From contig CP021371.1 in assembly GCA_002600635.1 (NCBI GenBank), positions 437,001 through 501,000 of the forward strand: a DNA stretch of 64,000 bases, in the 5' to 3' direction. A model generated the notes under the pieces. That model had not been told where the DNA came from. It ran no database searches and was given only the letters and a program-made list of their open reading frames with translations. The DNA is from Rhizobium sp. ACO-34A. GTDB lineage: Bacteria > Pseudomonadota > Alphaproteobacteria > Rhizobiales > Rhizobiaceae. Below, piece by piece: positions 44,008 to 53,651 of this stretch (the stretch's first letter is position 1; each line of letters starts with the position of its first letter). A program made the translations under genes and the position numbers.

Positions 44008-45093
44008 TCACGTGCTCAAACCGCCGAACAGGGTCGGCACGTCGAGCGGGCGGAAGCCGTAATGGCTCATCCAGCGCACGTCGGCGTTGAAGAAGTCACG
44101 CAGGTCCGGCATGCCGTATTTCAGCATGGCGATGCGGTCGAGGCCCATGCCCCAGGCAAAGCCCTGGTATTCGTCCGGATCGAGACCGCCGGCGCGCAGC
44201 ACGTTCGGATGAACCATGCCGCAGCCGAGGATTTCCATCCAGTCGGTGCCTTCGCCGAACTTGACGATCGGGCCGGAGGAACGGTCGCATTGGATGTCGA
44301 CCTCGAAGCTCGGCTCCGTGAAGGGGAAGAAGGACGGGCGGAAGCGCATCACCACGTTGTCGACTTCGAAGAAGGCCTTGCAGAATTCCTCGAGGATCCA
44401 GCGCAGGTGGCCGACATTGGCGGTCTTGTCGATGACGAGGCCTTCGACCTGATGGAACATCGGCGAATGGGTGGCGTCACTGTCCTGACGATAGGTCTTG
44501 CCGGGAATGACGATGCGGATCGGCGGCTTCTGCGCTTCCATGGTGCGCACCTGCACCGGCGAGGTATGGGTGCGCAGAACCTTGCGCTCGCCGTTCTCGT
44601 CGGGCGATAGGAAGAAGGTGTCGTGCATTTCGCGGGCCGGATGACCCTCGGGGAAATTCAGTGCCGTGAAGTTGTAGTAGTCGGTCTCGATATCCGGGCC
44701 TTCGGCGATGGAGAAGCCCATGTCGGCGAAGATGGCGGTGATCTCGTCGACGATCTGGCTGATCGGATGGATGCGGCCGCGCTCAGCGGGCGAGGAGCGC
44801 ACCGGCAGGCTGACATCGACGGTCTCTGCCTTCAGGCGGGCGTTGATCGCGGCGTCGCGAAGCTCGCTCTTGCGGGCGGTGATCTTCTCGGTCAGCTCGT
44901 TCTTCAGCGCGTTGATCGCGGCACCGCGCGTCTGGCGTTCTTCCGGCGTCATGCTGCCCAGCGTTTTCAGGAGTTCGGAAACCGAACCCTTCTTGCCGAG
45001 CGCGGCAACGCGCACTGCCTCGATCGCGGTTTCGTCTTCGGCTGCCGAAACATCCGAAAGAAGCGCTATTTTCAGACTGTCGAGATCGGACAT
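44008..45093 (-). CDS. pheS: Phenylalanine-tRNA ligase alpha subunit
   Basis: This 361-residue protein from the ATG at 45093 begins [48 protein letters not shown], a coiled-coil arm. Class II synthetase motifs follow: [34 protein letters not shown] (motif 1), [13 protein letters not shown] and [28 protein letters not shown] (motif 2), and [25 protein letters not shown] (motif 3). It holds the active site for Phe activation. It is followed by two extra genes before pheT. The longer frame to 45192 crosses a terminator and is not coding. Confidence 0.98.
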   Translation of the reverse strand: MSDLDSLKIALLSDVSAAEDETAIEAVRVAALGKKGSVSELLKTLGSMTPEERQTRGAAINALKNELTEKITARKSELRDAAINARLKAETVDVSLPVRSSPAERGRIHPISQIVDEITAIFADMGFSIAEGPDIETDYYNFTALNFPEGHPAREMHDTFFLSPDENGERKVLRTHTSPVQVRTMEAQKPPIRIVIPGKTYRQDSDATHSPMFHQVEGLVIDKTANVGHLRWILEEFCKAFFEVDNVVMRFRPSFFPFTEPSFEVDIQCDRSSGPIVKFGEGTDWMEILGCGMVHPNVLRAGGLDPDEYQGFAWGMGLDRIAMLKYGMPDLRDFFNADVRWMSHYGFRPLDVPTLFGGLST

Positions 45094-45153
45094 CTTGTCT
45101 TTCCTGCCCTGGTTCCTCTGCCGAGCCTGACGTCCCGGCGTGACGATGATATG

Positions 45154-45187
45154 AAAAAACCCGCGCCAGCCCTGCCAGCGCGGGTTT
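45154..45187 (-). terminator. Terminator or attenuator between rplT and pheS
   Basis: AAACCCGCGC (45157-45166), an 11-base loop and GCGCGGGTTT (45178-45187) form a perfect 10-bp stem. On the minus strand a run of six T follows (the A run at 45154-45159). It lies 33 bases after the rplT stop and 61 bases before the pheS ATG. It either ends the infC-rpmI-rplT unit or acts as an attenuator for pheS. Confidence 0.85.
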
Positions 45188-45219
45188 CCCAATCGGATAA
45201 ACTTGTTGGGAAGCGCTGG

Positions 45220-45624
45220 TTACTTGACCGCGCTTTCAAACTCGTTGGCCGTACCCTTTTCCTTGAGGTAGGCAAGTGCCTTCTTGGAAGCTTCGACGAG
45301 GGCGCCGAAAGCTGCCGGCTCATGGATGGCCATGTCGGACAGAACCTTGCGGTCGACTTCGATGCCGGCCTTGTTGAGGCCGTCGATGAAGCGGCCATAG
45401 GTCAGGCCGAATTCGCGGACGGCAGCGTTGATACGCTGGATCCACAGGGCGCGGAAGTTGCGCTTGTTGACCTTGCGGTCGCGGTAGGCGAACTGCTTGG
45501 AACGATCGACGGCAGCCTTTGCTGCGCGGATCGTGTTCTTGCGGCGGCCATAGAAGCCCTTGGCTGCCTTCAATACCTTCTTGTGCTTGGCGTGGGCGGT
45601 AACGCCGCGTTTTACGCGTGCCAT
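45220..45624 (-). CDS. rplT: 50S ribosomal protein L20
   Basis: This 134-residue protein ([99 protein letters not shown]) matches L20 along its length, with the basic N-terminal extension that reaches into 23S rRNA. It lies 42 bases after rpmI in the conserved infC-rpmI-rplT order. The length exceeds E. coli L20 (118) through a short C-terminal extension common in Rhizobiales. Confidence 0.98.
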   Translation of the reverse strand: MARVKRGVTAHAKHKKVLKAAKGFYGRRKNTIRAAKAAVDRSKQFAYRDRKVNKRNFRALWIQRINAAVREFGLTYGRFIDGLNKAGIEVDRKVLSDMAIHEPAAFGALVEASKKALAYLKEKGTANEFESAVK

Positions 45625-45666
45625 GTCATGATCTCCTTAAAACTTGGTCCAGTTGGGCGGAAGGTC

Positions 45667-45870
45667 TCAGAGACCGTTCGGCAGGTAGTTCTTGATAACC
45701 TTCTTGCCGTCAGCTTCGGCGAGGATCATCGTACCGCGAGCATCGCGGATGAACTTGTTGGACCGCTTGATCATGCCGTGGCGCTTACCGGCAGCCGCAG
45801 CGACAACCTTGCCAGTTGCGGTGATCTTGAACCGCTTCTTGGCCGAGGACTTCGTCTTCATCTTGGGCAT
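45667..45870 (-). CDS. rpmI: 50S ribosomal protein L35
   Basis: The 67-residue protein [67 protein letters not shown] is a full L35. The start at 45870 is set by the family; the frame is open further to 45945. It lies between infC and rplT in the same direction. Confidence 0.98.
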   Translation of the reverse strand: MPKMKTKSSAKKRFKITATGKVVAAAAGKRHGMIKRSNKFIRDARGTMILAEADGKKVIKNYLPNGL

Positions 45871-46029
45871 TTTGCTACTCCATTGTTTTTGTGAAAGACC
45901 AGCCGACGAAAGCCGGTTTTCAAGCATTAGAAACGGCCACGGCATGCCCTGCCGGACCGTTCGGACGGGCGCTTATAACCGCGAAGGGAAAAAAGCGCAA
46001 CGGGGGTCGACACAATCTCTGAAAATGCG

Positions 46030-46053
46030 AATGCCGCCCCATGGAGCGGCATT
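46030..46053. terminator. Stem-loop between infC and rpmI
   Basis: AATGCCGC, loop of 8, GCGGCATT forms a perfect 8-bp stem 29 bases past the infC stop. On the minus strand CGCATTTTC follows, a weak T tract. It could be a partial terminator or an mRNA processing stem between infC and the ribosomal protein genes. Confidence 0.5.
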
Positions 46054-46082
46054 GGTGAAATCACCCGAACGCGTGACGGAGC

Positions 46083-46619
46083 TCACTTCGGAGCGAGCAC
46101 CATCATCATCTGGCGTCCTTCGAGCTTGGGCTCGGCTTCGACCTTGGCAATCGTCAGGGTGTCTTCCTTGACCTGCATCAGGAGCTTCATGCCGAGTTCC
46201 TGGTGGGCCATTTCGCGGCCGCGGAACTTCAGGGTCACCTTGACCTTGTCGCCCTCTTCGAAGAAGCGCGCCATCGACTTCATCTTCACCTCATAATCAT
46301 GGGTGTCGATGTTGGGGCGCATCTTGATTTCCTTGACCTCGACGATCTTCTGCTTCTTGCGCGCTTCCGCCGCCTTCTTCTGGTTGGCGTATTTCAGCTT
46401 GCCGAGGTCGAGGATCTTGCAGACCGGCGGCTCGGCATTGGGCGAGATTTCAACCAGGTCGAGGCCCGCGTCTTCCGCCATCTTCAGCGCCTGATCCGTC
46501 GGCACAACGCCGAGATTCACGCCTTCTTCATTGATCAACTGAACTTTGGGAATCCTGATTTCCCGGTTGGAGCGCGGCCCATCCTTGACGGGGGCGTCGG
46601 CTTTGAAAGGTCTGCGAAT
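46083..46619 (-). CDS. infC: Translation initiation factor IF-3, ATT start codon
   Basis: Read from the ATT at 46619 the protein is 178 residues: (M)[81 protein letters not shown]..., ending [18 protein letters not shown] precedes the ATT by nine bases. The longer frame to 46814 includes residues unlike IF-3. The AUU start is the known autoregulatory device of infC: IF-3 itself discriminates against it. IF-3 binds the 30S subunit and checks the start codon. It is the first gene of the infC-rpmI-rplT unit. Confidence 0.95.
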   Translation of the reverse strand: MRRPFKADAPVKDGPRSNREIRIPKVQLINEEGVNLGVVPTDQALKMAEDAGLDLVEISPNAEPPVCKILDLGKLKYANQKKAAEARKKQKIVEVKEIKMRPNIDTHDYEVKMKSMARFFEEGDKVKVTLKFRGREMAHQELGMKLLMQVKEDTLTIAKVEAEPKLEGRQMMMVLAPK

Positions 46620-46828
46620 GGTCGTATTCTCCTCGAACTGTTCCGGATAGCCGCAACGTCCTCGCTGCGCTGGAATCTCGTGCGCAGGCAAATTGGCTAT
46701 TGCGGATTTTATGTCAATAGCATGCCTGTCATAGAAAATCACCTGTTGTCCGTTCATTCGCGAGTGTGTTTTACAGGCCGCAGCGTCGCACCACGTGGGC
46801 GGGGACGCGGGCAAGAAGGAGAACGGGC

Positions 46829-47638
46829 ATGGCCGAAGATGAAAACGGGATCGTCGCGACGCATCTGACGGTGGGTAAGGGAGATGATTCCCGGCCGATC
46901 GCCATGCTGCTGCGCCCTGCCGCCGGAAATGCGTCCCCTTCGACGCCGGCGCTCGTCTGGCTCGGCGGCTACCGCTCCGACATGACCGGCACCAAGGCGA
47001 TCGAACTCGACGCGCTTGCAGCCGAAAACGGTCTTGCTGTGATCCGCTTCGACTATTCCGGCCACGGGGCCTCCGGCGGCGAATTCCGCAAGGGCACGAT
47101 CAGCCGCTGGACGGAAGAAGCGCTGGCTGTGCTGGAGCATGTTGCGCCTGAGGACGCGATGCTGGTCGGCTCCTCCATGGGCGGCTGGATCGCCATCCGG
47201 GTGATCCAGGAGCTGAAGAGGCTCGGCCGCGGACCGAAGATCAGGGGGCTCGTGCTGATCGCGCCGGCGCCGGATTTCACCATCGACCTCATCGAGCCGA
47301 ACCTTTCGGAGGCCGAGCGCACCTCGCTTGCCGAACGGGGTTATTTCGAGGAACCCTCCGAATACAGCCCGGAGCCGAACATCTTTACCCGCGCCCTGAT
47401 CGAGGACGGCCGGAAGAACCAGGTGCTGAAAGGCATCATCGAGACCGGCTGCCCGGTGCATATCCTGCAGGGCATGGCCGATCCCGATGTACCCTACAGG
47501 CACGCGCTGAAGCTCATGGAATTCCTGCCGGCCGACGATGTGGTGCTGACACTGGTGCAGGGCGGCGATCACAGACTTTCACGTCCCGAGGATATCGCCC
47601 GCATGAAGGCCGCGGTCATCGCCATGCTGCCGGCGTGA
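46829..47638 (+). CDS. Alpha/beta hydrolase (palmitoyl-thioesterase ABHD10-like)
   Basis: From the ATG at 46829 behind AAGGAG this is a 269-residue protein. It has [47 protein letters not shown] (oxyanion and lid region). The nucleophile elbow is [15 protein letters not shown] near residue 115. The catalytic Asp is in [20 protein letters not shown] and the His in [13 protein letters not shown] near 250. Bacterial homologues of ABHD10 and related esterases are annotated for this pattern. The substrate is unknown. It is divergent from infC. Confidence 0.88.
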   Translation: MAEDENGIVATHLTVGKGDDSRPIAMLLRPAAGNASPSTPALVWLGGYRSDMTGTKAIELDALAAENGLAVIRFDYSGHGASGGEFRKGTISRWTEEALAVLEHVAPEDAMLVGSSMGGWIAIRVIQELKRLGRGPKIRGLVLIAPAPDFTIDLIEPNLSEAERTSLAERGYFEEPSEYSPEPNIFTRALIEDGRKNQVLKGIIETGCPVHILQGMADPDVPYRHALKLMEFLPADDVVLTLVQGGDHRLSRPEDIARMKAAVIAMLPA

Positions 47639-47740
47639 TCGCGCCCGGATCCCATCCCGGATCTGTCGCATTTTAACCATAGTTGATAAATCCCTAACGC
47701 GCGTTGCACCGCGGTAATTGACTCGTCCCCCTTCAAAACC

Positions 47741-47756
47741 TTAACGTTTTGTTAAC
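47741..47756 (+). promoter_or_regulatory. CtrA-type binding site, TTAA-N7-TTAAC
   Basis: TTAA at 47741-47744, seven bases (CGTTTTG) and TTAAC at 47752-47756 give an exact match to the alphaproteobacterial CtrA consensus, 18 bases before the ATG of the next gene. A GANTC site (GACTC, the CcrM methylation motif) lies at 47720-47724. Together they suggest cell-cycle control. Binding is an inference. Confidence 0.65.
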
Positions 47757-47774
47757 GAATGAAGGGACGGGTTC

Positions 47775-48392
47775 ATGATGAACGGTTCGAACGCGCTTGC
47801 CGCGCTGGTGGTTTCGCTGGCGGTCATGGCGCCAGCCAGCACTGCCTTGACGGCGCCGAAGACCCAGTTGTCCATGCAGACGGGCAATGTCACGTCCCAG
47901 CCGATCGGCCATTATGAATTCTGCCGCAGCCATCGCGACGAGTGCAGCATTCGCACCAGGCCGGGTTCGGCTGCCCGCGTCACCGCTCATGGCTGGCAGG
48001 TCGTGCGCGACGTCAACATGTCGGTCAACACGACGATCACGCCGATGACCGATATGGAGATCTACGGTCGCGAGGAAGTCTGGGCTTATCCCGTCGATGC
48101 CGGCGATTGCGAGGATTTCGTTCTCCTCAAGCGCCGCAAGCTCATGGACGCCGGCTTCTCTCCCGCCGACCTGCTGGTTACCGTCGTGCGCAAGCCCGAC
48201 GGCGAGGGACATGCCGTCCTGACGCTGCGCACCGCCCAGGGCGACTTCATTCTCGACAACCTCGTCGACGAAGTGAAGCTCTGGACGGACACGCCCTATA
48301 CATACCTGAAGCGTCAGGCGAGCTTCGACACGGGCCGCTGGGTCACCATCGAGAACGGCACCACCGATGTCATGGTTGGCGCTCTGAAGTAG
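47775..48392 (+). CDS. Bacterial transglutaminase-like cysteine peptidase (BTLCP family)
   Basis: This 205-residue protein has a signal peptide (MMNGSNALAALVVSLAVMAPASTALTA). The catalytic triad pattern is Cys in YPVDAGDCEDFVLLKRRKLMDAG near residue 118, His in KPDGEGHAVLTLRTAQG near 157, and Asp in FILDNLVDEV near 170. Proteins of this family are periplasmic and, by analogy with LapG, may cleave surface adhesins. No LapA-like partner is in the window. The promoter carries a perfect CtrA-type site. An inverted repeat element and hairpin follow the gene. Confidence 0.9.
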   Translation: MMNGSNALAALVVSLAVMAPASTALTAPKTQLSMQTGNVTSQPIGHYEFCRSHRDECSIRTRPGSAARVTAHGWQVVRDVNMSVNTTITPMTDMEIYGREEVWAYPVDAGDCEDFVLLKRRKLMDAGFSPADLLVTVVRKPDGEGHAVLTLRTAQGDFILDNLVDEVKLWTDTPYTYLKRQASFDTGRWVTIENGTTDVMVGALK

Positions 48393-48402
48393 GCGCGCTC
48401 AT

Positions 48403-48480
48403 GGAGCATGATCCGACCGGAGCGAAGCGAGGATCGGCAAGATTATGCTTCAATCGGAAATTCCGGGAGCGGTGCTCCCG
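48403..48480. repeat. Half copy of a palindromic repeat plus hairpin between convergent genes
   Basis: 48403-48451, read on the minus strand, matches 12860-12907 (GAAGCATAATCTTG...CTCCGG...GGATCATGCTCC), including the outer arms GAGCATGATC and GATTATGCTTC. It is followed by a perfect 7-bp hairpin, CGGGAGC-GGT-GCTCCCG, at 48464-48480 that touches the stop of the Lrp gene. The pair separates the convergent peptidase and Lrp genes and may stop transcription from both sides. Confidence 0.75.
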
Positions 48481-48963
48481 CTATCCCCGGGCAAATGAAA
48501 GCGGCAGGCCTTCGAACGGCTTGATTTCCTTCAGCACGAAAGTCGTCTGCATTTCCTTGATGCGCGGCAGGCGGCGCACCACCGCCATGGCGAAATCCGC
48601 ATAGGTGTCGAGGTCGGGCGAGACGACCTGCAGCAGGAAATCCGCATCGCCGGCAATGCTGTAGCAGGCCACGACCTCCCTGAGCTTCGAGACGCTTGCC
48701 GAAAATTCTTCCGCCTCCTGCTCGCTGTGGCTGTCGATCTTGACGCGAATGAAGGCGAGCACGCCGAGGCCGATCTTCTTGCGGTCCAGTTCGGCGCGAT
48801 AGCCCTTGACGACGCCGGTCTCTTCCAGTTGCCGCACACGCCGCCAGCAGGGCGAGGTGGAAAGCCCGACCTCGTCCGATAGCGTCTGGTTGGTCATCCG
48901 TCCGTCGGCCTGCAACGCCTCCAGTATCCTGACATCGACCGCTTCAAGGGGATCGTTCGGCAT
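48481..48963 (-). CDS. Lrp/AsnC family transcriptional regulator
   Basis: This 160-residue protein has the HTH MPNDPLEAVDVRILEALQADGRMTNQTLSDEVGLSTSPCWRRVRQLEETGVVKGYRAELDRKKIGL, followed by the RAM/AsnC ligand domain (about 70-150: VACYSIAGDADFLLQVVSPDLDTYADFAMAVVRRLPRIKEMQTTFVLKEIK). Lrp-type regulators bind amino acids. It is divergent from the DUF2000 gene (127 bases apart), which may be its target. Confidence 0.95.
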   Translation of the reverse strand: MPNDPLEAVDVRILEALQADGRMTNQTLSDEVGLSTSPCWRRVRQLEETGVVKGYRAELDRKKIGLGVLAFIRVKIDSHSEQEAEEFSASVSKLREVVACYSIAGDADFLLQVVSPDLDTYADFAMAVVRRLPRIKEMQTTFVLKEIKPFEGLPLSFARG

Positions 48964-49090
48964 GATCTACCTCCATGCATCCATAAATGGGTAAGTCCTA
49001 CCTAATTGTAGATCGATGCGGCAATAAAAGGCAGGAAATTTCCGGTGTACGGCACTAGTTTTTGCCCGAAAATCCAATCCCGGAGCAGAA

Positions 49091-49510
49091 ATGACCGAAG
49101 ACCTTCGTCTCGCCATCGTCGTCAACCCCGATTTGCCTCAGGGCCTTCTCGCCAACACCGTCGGAGCAATCGCGATAGGGATCGGTGCAAAGCTGCCTGT
49201 GCTGGCGGCGCGTCAACTTGAGGACCGGCAGGGGCGCCGGATCGACGTCAGTTCCACATTGCCTGTGCCGATCCTTCAGGCAGACGCGGAAGCGCTGCGC
49301 CGGTTGCTGCTGAAGGCGCAGGACGGTGCCGATCCCGCGGGTGCTGTTGTCCCGTTTCCGGCTTTCGCCCGTGCCCTGCATGTCTATGCCGATTATGAGA
49401 CATCCATGCCGGACAGGGATCTCGGCGAGGAAAAGATCGACGGCCTCGGTATTGCCGGGCCGGCGAAATGGGTGAAATCGCTGACGGGGGCGTTGAAGCT
49501 GCTGCGGTGA
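49091..49510 (+). CDS. DUF2000 family protein
   Basis: This 139-residue protein, MTEDLRLAIVVNPDLPQGLLANTVGAIAIGIGAKLPVLAARQLEDRQGRRIDVSSTLPVPILQADAEALRRLLLKA, matches the DUF2000 family, which has a peptidyl-tRNA-hydrolase-like fold. The function is unknown. It is divergent from an Lrp regulator, as is common for DUF2000 genes. The gene is intact and the start is clear. Confidence 0.85.
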   Translation: MTEDLRLAIVVNPDLPQGLLANTVGAIAIGIGAKLPVLAARQLEDRQGRRIDVSSTLPVPILQADAEALRRLLLKAQDGADPAGAVVPFPAFARALHVYADYETSMPDRDLGEEKIDGLGIAGPAKWVKSLTGALKLLR

Positions 49511-49573
49511 GAGGCGGAGACGCGAGTCGGGTTGTGACTTACGGATACGCCCGGCCACTCGCTTTGGGCTCGT

Positions 49574-49638
49574 GGTGTTCGTCGTTGAAATCGATTCTCT
49601 GGATCGATTTCTCCGGCTGCGCCGGATCACGCCTCACC
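49574..49638. repeat. 65-bp two-hairpin repeat, copy 2
   Basis: This copy resembles 33141-33204 from TGTTCGTC to CCTCACCC. It folds as GAAATCGAT-loop of 7-ATCGATTTC (49587-49611) and TCCGGC-TGC-GCCGGA (49612-49626). Compared with the other copy, changes in the stems occur in pairs, so both hairpins are kept. Its right end overlaps the stop codon of mbfA (minus strand, 49634-49636). Confidence 0.75.
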
Positions 49639-50617
49639 CATTCCCGATCAGGATGCCGGCACCGAGCACCAGCGATCCGCCGAGCACTACCTGCAGCACT
49701 GCGCGGAAGAACGGCGTTTCCATGTACCGGTTCTGGATGAAGGCGATGGCCCAGAGTTCGAAGAACACCACCACCGCTGCGGTCAGCGTCGCCGTCCAGA
49801 AATGCGGGATGAGATAGGGCAGGGCGTGGCCGAGGCCGCCCAGTGCGGTCATGATGCCGGAAGCGAGACCGCGCTTGATCGGCGAACCTCGACCGGAGAT
49901 CTTGCCGTCGTCATGAGCGGCTTCGGTGAAGCCCATGGAAATGCCGGCGCCGACGGAAGCCGAAAGGCCGACGAGGAAGGTCTGCCATGTGTCGCCGGTG
50001 GCAAAGGCCGCGGCAAAGATCGGTGCGAGCGTCGAGACCGAGCCATCCATCAGGCCGGCGAGACCCGGCTGAACATAGGTCAGGATGAACTGCCGCCGCG
50101 CCGTCTCATTTTCCTCGGTCTTCACCTCGCCGGGCACATGCTTTTCGCCAAGCATGGCAGCGATTTCCTCATGGCCCTCCTCGGCCAGCGCCAGATCGCC
50201 CAGGAGTTTGCGCGTCGATGCATCGGTCGCCCGCTTTTCCGCCTCGACATAGAAGCGGTAGGCGCTTTCCTCCATCTTGCCGGCTTCCGCGCGGATCTGC
50301 TCCAGCGACTGGTTGGCGCGCAGCCAGTCGGGCTTGCGCTCGTAGAAACCGCTGACGTGATCGCGCCGGATCAGCGGAATGCGCTCGCCGAAGCGCTGAC
50401 GGTGCATGTCGATCAGCATGTTGCGATGGGTCTGCTCCACTGCCGCCATATCCTCGAACACCTTCGCCGACTGGGGATATTGTGCCCGAAGCTGGTCGGC
50501 ATAGGCGAGATAGATACGGGCGTCGTCCTCCTCGGAGGATATCGCCAGCGCCAGGATTTCCTGCTCGCTGAGGCTGTCGAAGGAGCGCTTGGCCATCGAA
50601 AACAGGCTGCGGAACAT
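49634..50617 (-). CDS. mbfA: Membrane-bound ferritin-like iron exporter MbfA (ferritin-like plus VIT1/CCC1 domain)
   Basis: This 327-residue protein has an N-terminal ferritin-like domain (about 15-165) with the di-iron ligands in [33 protein letters not shown], and later [14 protein letters not shown] and [17 protein letters not shown]-terminal membrane domain follows (about 180-327: [46 protein letters not shown]...), related to the vacuolar iron transporters. MbfA proteins of Bradyrhizobium and Agrobacterium export iron under excess and are repressed by Irr. A perfect Irr-type box lies 18 bases before the ATG. It is divergent from a truncated hemoglobin gene. Confidence 0.93.
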   Translation of the reverse strand: MFRSLFSMAKRSFDSLSEQEILALAISSEEDDARIYLAYADQLRAQYPQSAKVFEDMAAVEQTHRNMLIDMHRQRFGERIPLIRRDHVSGFYERKPDWLRANQSLEQIRAEAGKMEESAYRFYVEAEKRATDASTRKLLGDLALAEEGHEEIAAMLGEKHVPGEVKTEENETARRQFILTYVQPGLAGLMDGSVSTLAPIFAAAFATGDTWQTFLVGLSASVGAGISMGFTEAAHDDGKISGRGSPIKRGLASGIMTALGGLGHALPYLIPHFWTATLTAAVVVFFELWAIAFIQNRYMETPFFRAVLQVVLGGSLVLGAGILIGNG

Positions 50618-50634
50618 GAATGGAAAACTCCAAT

Positions 50635-50653
50635 TTTTAGAATTATTCTAAAA
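50635..50653. promoter_or_regulatory. Irr-type iron control element (ICE box)
   Basis: TTTTAGAATTATTCTAAAA is a perfect 8-bp inverted repeat with a 3-base centre, the form of the iron control element bound by Irr in Rhizobiales. It lies 18 bases before the mbfA start and 170 bases from the divergent hemoglobin start. Repression of mbfA in low iron is expected from known systems. Confidence 0.88.
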
Positions 50654-50822
50654 TAGTCATTTGCCCCATCACCGGTCAAGGGGTGGTCGGCGCGCCGATC
50701 GGCGCAGAGTCCGGAGGCGGCGGCATCGGTAACACATATGCGACGATCGGCCCCGTGTTCTTGTGTTTGACGAAAGTCAGTCGGAAGCGCATTAGAAGGC
50801 CGGACATGCAAAGGAGACGTCC

Positions 50823-51296
50823 GTGGAAAACGATCTGGCCGGCAGGGCCGCCAACCGGGCGGACATACTGGAAAGGGCTGCTGCCGAAATGGCGGCGATG
50901 GGCGTCGATGCTGCCTTCATCGACCGTCTGGTCGAAACCTTTTACGGCCGCGTGCAGGCGCATGAGACGCTCGGCCCCGTTTTCGACGCGCGGCTTGCCG
51001 GACGCTGGCCCGCACATCTTCAGCGCATGAAGGCCTTCTGGACTTCGGTGGCTTTCAAGAACGGCGCCTATGGCGGCAAACCCGTTCAGGCCCATCACGG
51101 GATCGAAGGTATTGCAGAAGGGTTGTTCATCGAATGGCTCGCGCTCTTTCGCGCGACGCTTGCCGATCTCGAAGCGAGCGAGGCGGCGCAGGCCTGGTTC
51201 ATGGCGACGGCCGAGCGTATCGCCCGCAGCCTGGTGCTCTCGCTTTTCTACAGCCCGGCCTTTGACGATCCCCGACGCAAGACGTCTGCCGGATAG
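50823..51296 (+). CDS. Group III truncated hemoglobin
   Basis: This 157-residue protein starts at the GTG at 50823 (preceded by AGGAGACGTCC). The globin core includes FIDRLVETFYGRVQAHETLGPVFDARLAGRWPAHLQRMKAFWTSVAFKNGAYGGKPVQAHHGIEGIAEGLFIEWLALFRATL. The proximal-type histidine lies in PVQAHHGIEGI, and the WTSV box is typical of TrHb3. Members bind oxygen or NO. It is divergent from mbfA, so an iron or heme link is plausible. A short inverted repeat, TGAC-GAAA-GTCA, lies at 50768-50779 upstream. Confidence 0.9.
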   Translation: MENDLAGRAANRADILERAAAEMAAMGVDAAFIDRLVETFYGRVQAHETLGPVFDARLAGRWPAHLQRMKAFWTSVAFKNGAYGGKPVQAHHGIEGIAEGLFIEWLALFRATLADLEASEAAQAWFMATAERIARSLVLSLFYSPAFDDPRRKTSAG

Positions 51297-51466
51297 TCTT
51301 TCGCGCAGCTTTATTGATCCTTCGCCCTTATTTGGCGCAATTTCACGAAAAGTATGAGGCCTGTTCGCGCAATTCCGGGCATTGCCGGTCTTGCAACATG
51401 ATGGTGGGCATGCTTAAGACCGCGCGCACGCAGGAGGCTGGCAGGAAACACGATGACAGGGAGTGA

Positions 51467-52588
<1,122 letters not shown>

Positions 52589-52616
52589 GCCGGAACAGCG
52601 TAGCGAGTGAATGGAC

Positions 52617-52647
52617 AAGCCCCGGATCGAAAGATCCGGGGCTTTCT
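52617..52647 (+). terminator. Rho-independent terminator after the TRAP binding protein gene
   Basis: AAGCCCCGGATC, loop GAAA, GATCCGGGGCTT is a perfect 12-bp stem with a following TCTT tract, 29 bases past the stop. It is a strong terminator, which isolates the binding protein as a single-gene unit. Confidence 0.9.
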
Positions 52648-52702
52648 TACGATGGTGAAGCCCGATGCCATAGCTGCAGAAGCTGCCGCATCGGGCTCCG
52701 CG

Positions 52703-53530
52703 TCAGGGCGTCCGCGTCTTCAGATAGGTGCTGGGAGACCGGCCGAGCATGCGCCGGAACATGGTGGAGAAGGCCGCGATGTTTTCATAGCCGGCGTCGA
52801 GCGCGACATTGGTGATCGCCTCGCCATCGGCCAGCCGCGGCAGGGAAGCGAAAAGGCATGCCTGCTGCCGCCACGTCACGAAGCTGATGCCGGTTTGCGC
52901 CCGAAACAGCCGGGTGAAGGAGCGGCGGCCGATTCCCATTTCCCGCGCCCAGTCATCGATGCTGACGGTTGCCGAGGGAATTTTCAGGAATTGCCGGCAA
53001 AGCCGCGCCAGCCTCTGGTCATGGGGGAAGGGCAGGCCGAGCGGCCGTTCCGGCAATTGGCGGAATTCGTCGAGCAGCAGGTCGGTGACCATCGTCAGCC
53101 GGTTTTCCCTGACCGGCCTGTCTTCCTCCCCAACCAGTTCCTCGATCAGGTTTTGCGCAAGCGGGGTGACTTCGACCACCCGCGGCCGTCTGGCCTCGTC
53201 GCTGGCGACATTCACATAGATGGAGCGCATTTCCACGGCGCTGATCATCTCGGCGGAATGTTCCACGCCGGCGGGAATGATGAGGGCATGGCCGGGCGGG
53301 ATCATCCATCGCCTGTCATCCGTGCTGACGAGCACGATGCCGCGCCGCGCGAACCAGAGCTGTGTGCGCCTGTGCGAATGAAGGGCAACTTTGAAACCGG
53401 CGGGATAAACGCGGCCAAGCGCCAGAACCGGCTCGTTTGCCTGCTCGATCCAGATCAGACTTTGATTGTGATAGTCCTGGTCGACACTTTGAGCCGCCCC
53501 GGTAAGATCAATCACGCGCATTTGGCCCAC
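52703..53530 (-). CDS. AraC family regulator with N-terminal cupin
   Basis: This 275-residue protein has an AraC-type cupin (about 20-120: FKVALHSHRRTQLWFARRGIVLVSTDDRRWMIPPGHALIIPAGVEHS). The C-terminal double HTH (about 165-270: TVSIDDWAREMGIGRRSFTRLFRAQTGISFVTWRQQACLFASLPRLADGEAITNVALDAGYENIAAFSTMFRRMLGRSPSTYLKT) is intact and keeps the usual PSTYLK end. It is divergent from an Fsr-like MFS gene (121 bases apart), its probable target, as is common for this pair. Confidence 0.93.
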   Translation of the reverse strand: MGQMRVIDLTGAAQSVDQDYHNQSLIWIEQANEPVLALGRVYPAGFKVALHSHRRTQLWFARRGIVLVSTDDRRWMIPPGHALIIPAGVEHSAEMISAVEMRSIYVNVASDEARRPRVVEVTPLAQNLIEELVGEEDRPVRENRLTMVTDLLLDEFRQLPERPLGLPFPHDQRLARLCRQFLKIPSATVSIDDWAREMGIGRRSFTRLFRAQTGISFVTWRQQACLFASLPRLADGEAITNVALDAGYENIAAFSTMFRRMLGRSPSTYLKTRTP

Positions 53531-53651
53531 TCACGAAAGAATTAGACCAGAACACAAAAGCGGGCCAGCGACAAGCCGGATATGACGACGATCAATCCGC
53601 GCAGGAGGATGAGCGGATCGGATTTATCATTACAGACAAGGGACAAGAGGG

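Noticed and set aside
44008..44290. Possible frameshift near the pheS end because of an alternative minus-strand frame
   Set aside because: The pheS frame keeps motif 3 ([18 protein letters not shown]) and the normal ending, so the other frame is a shadow.
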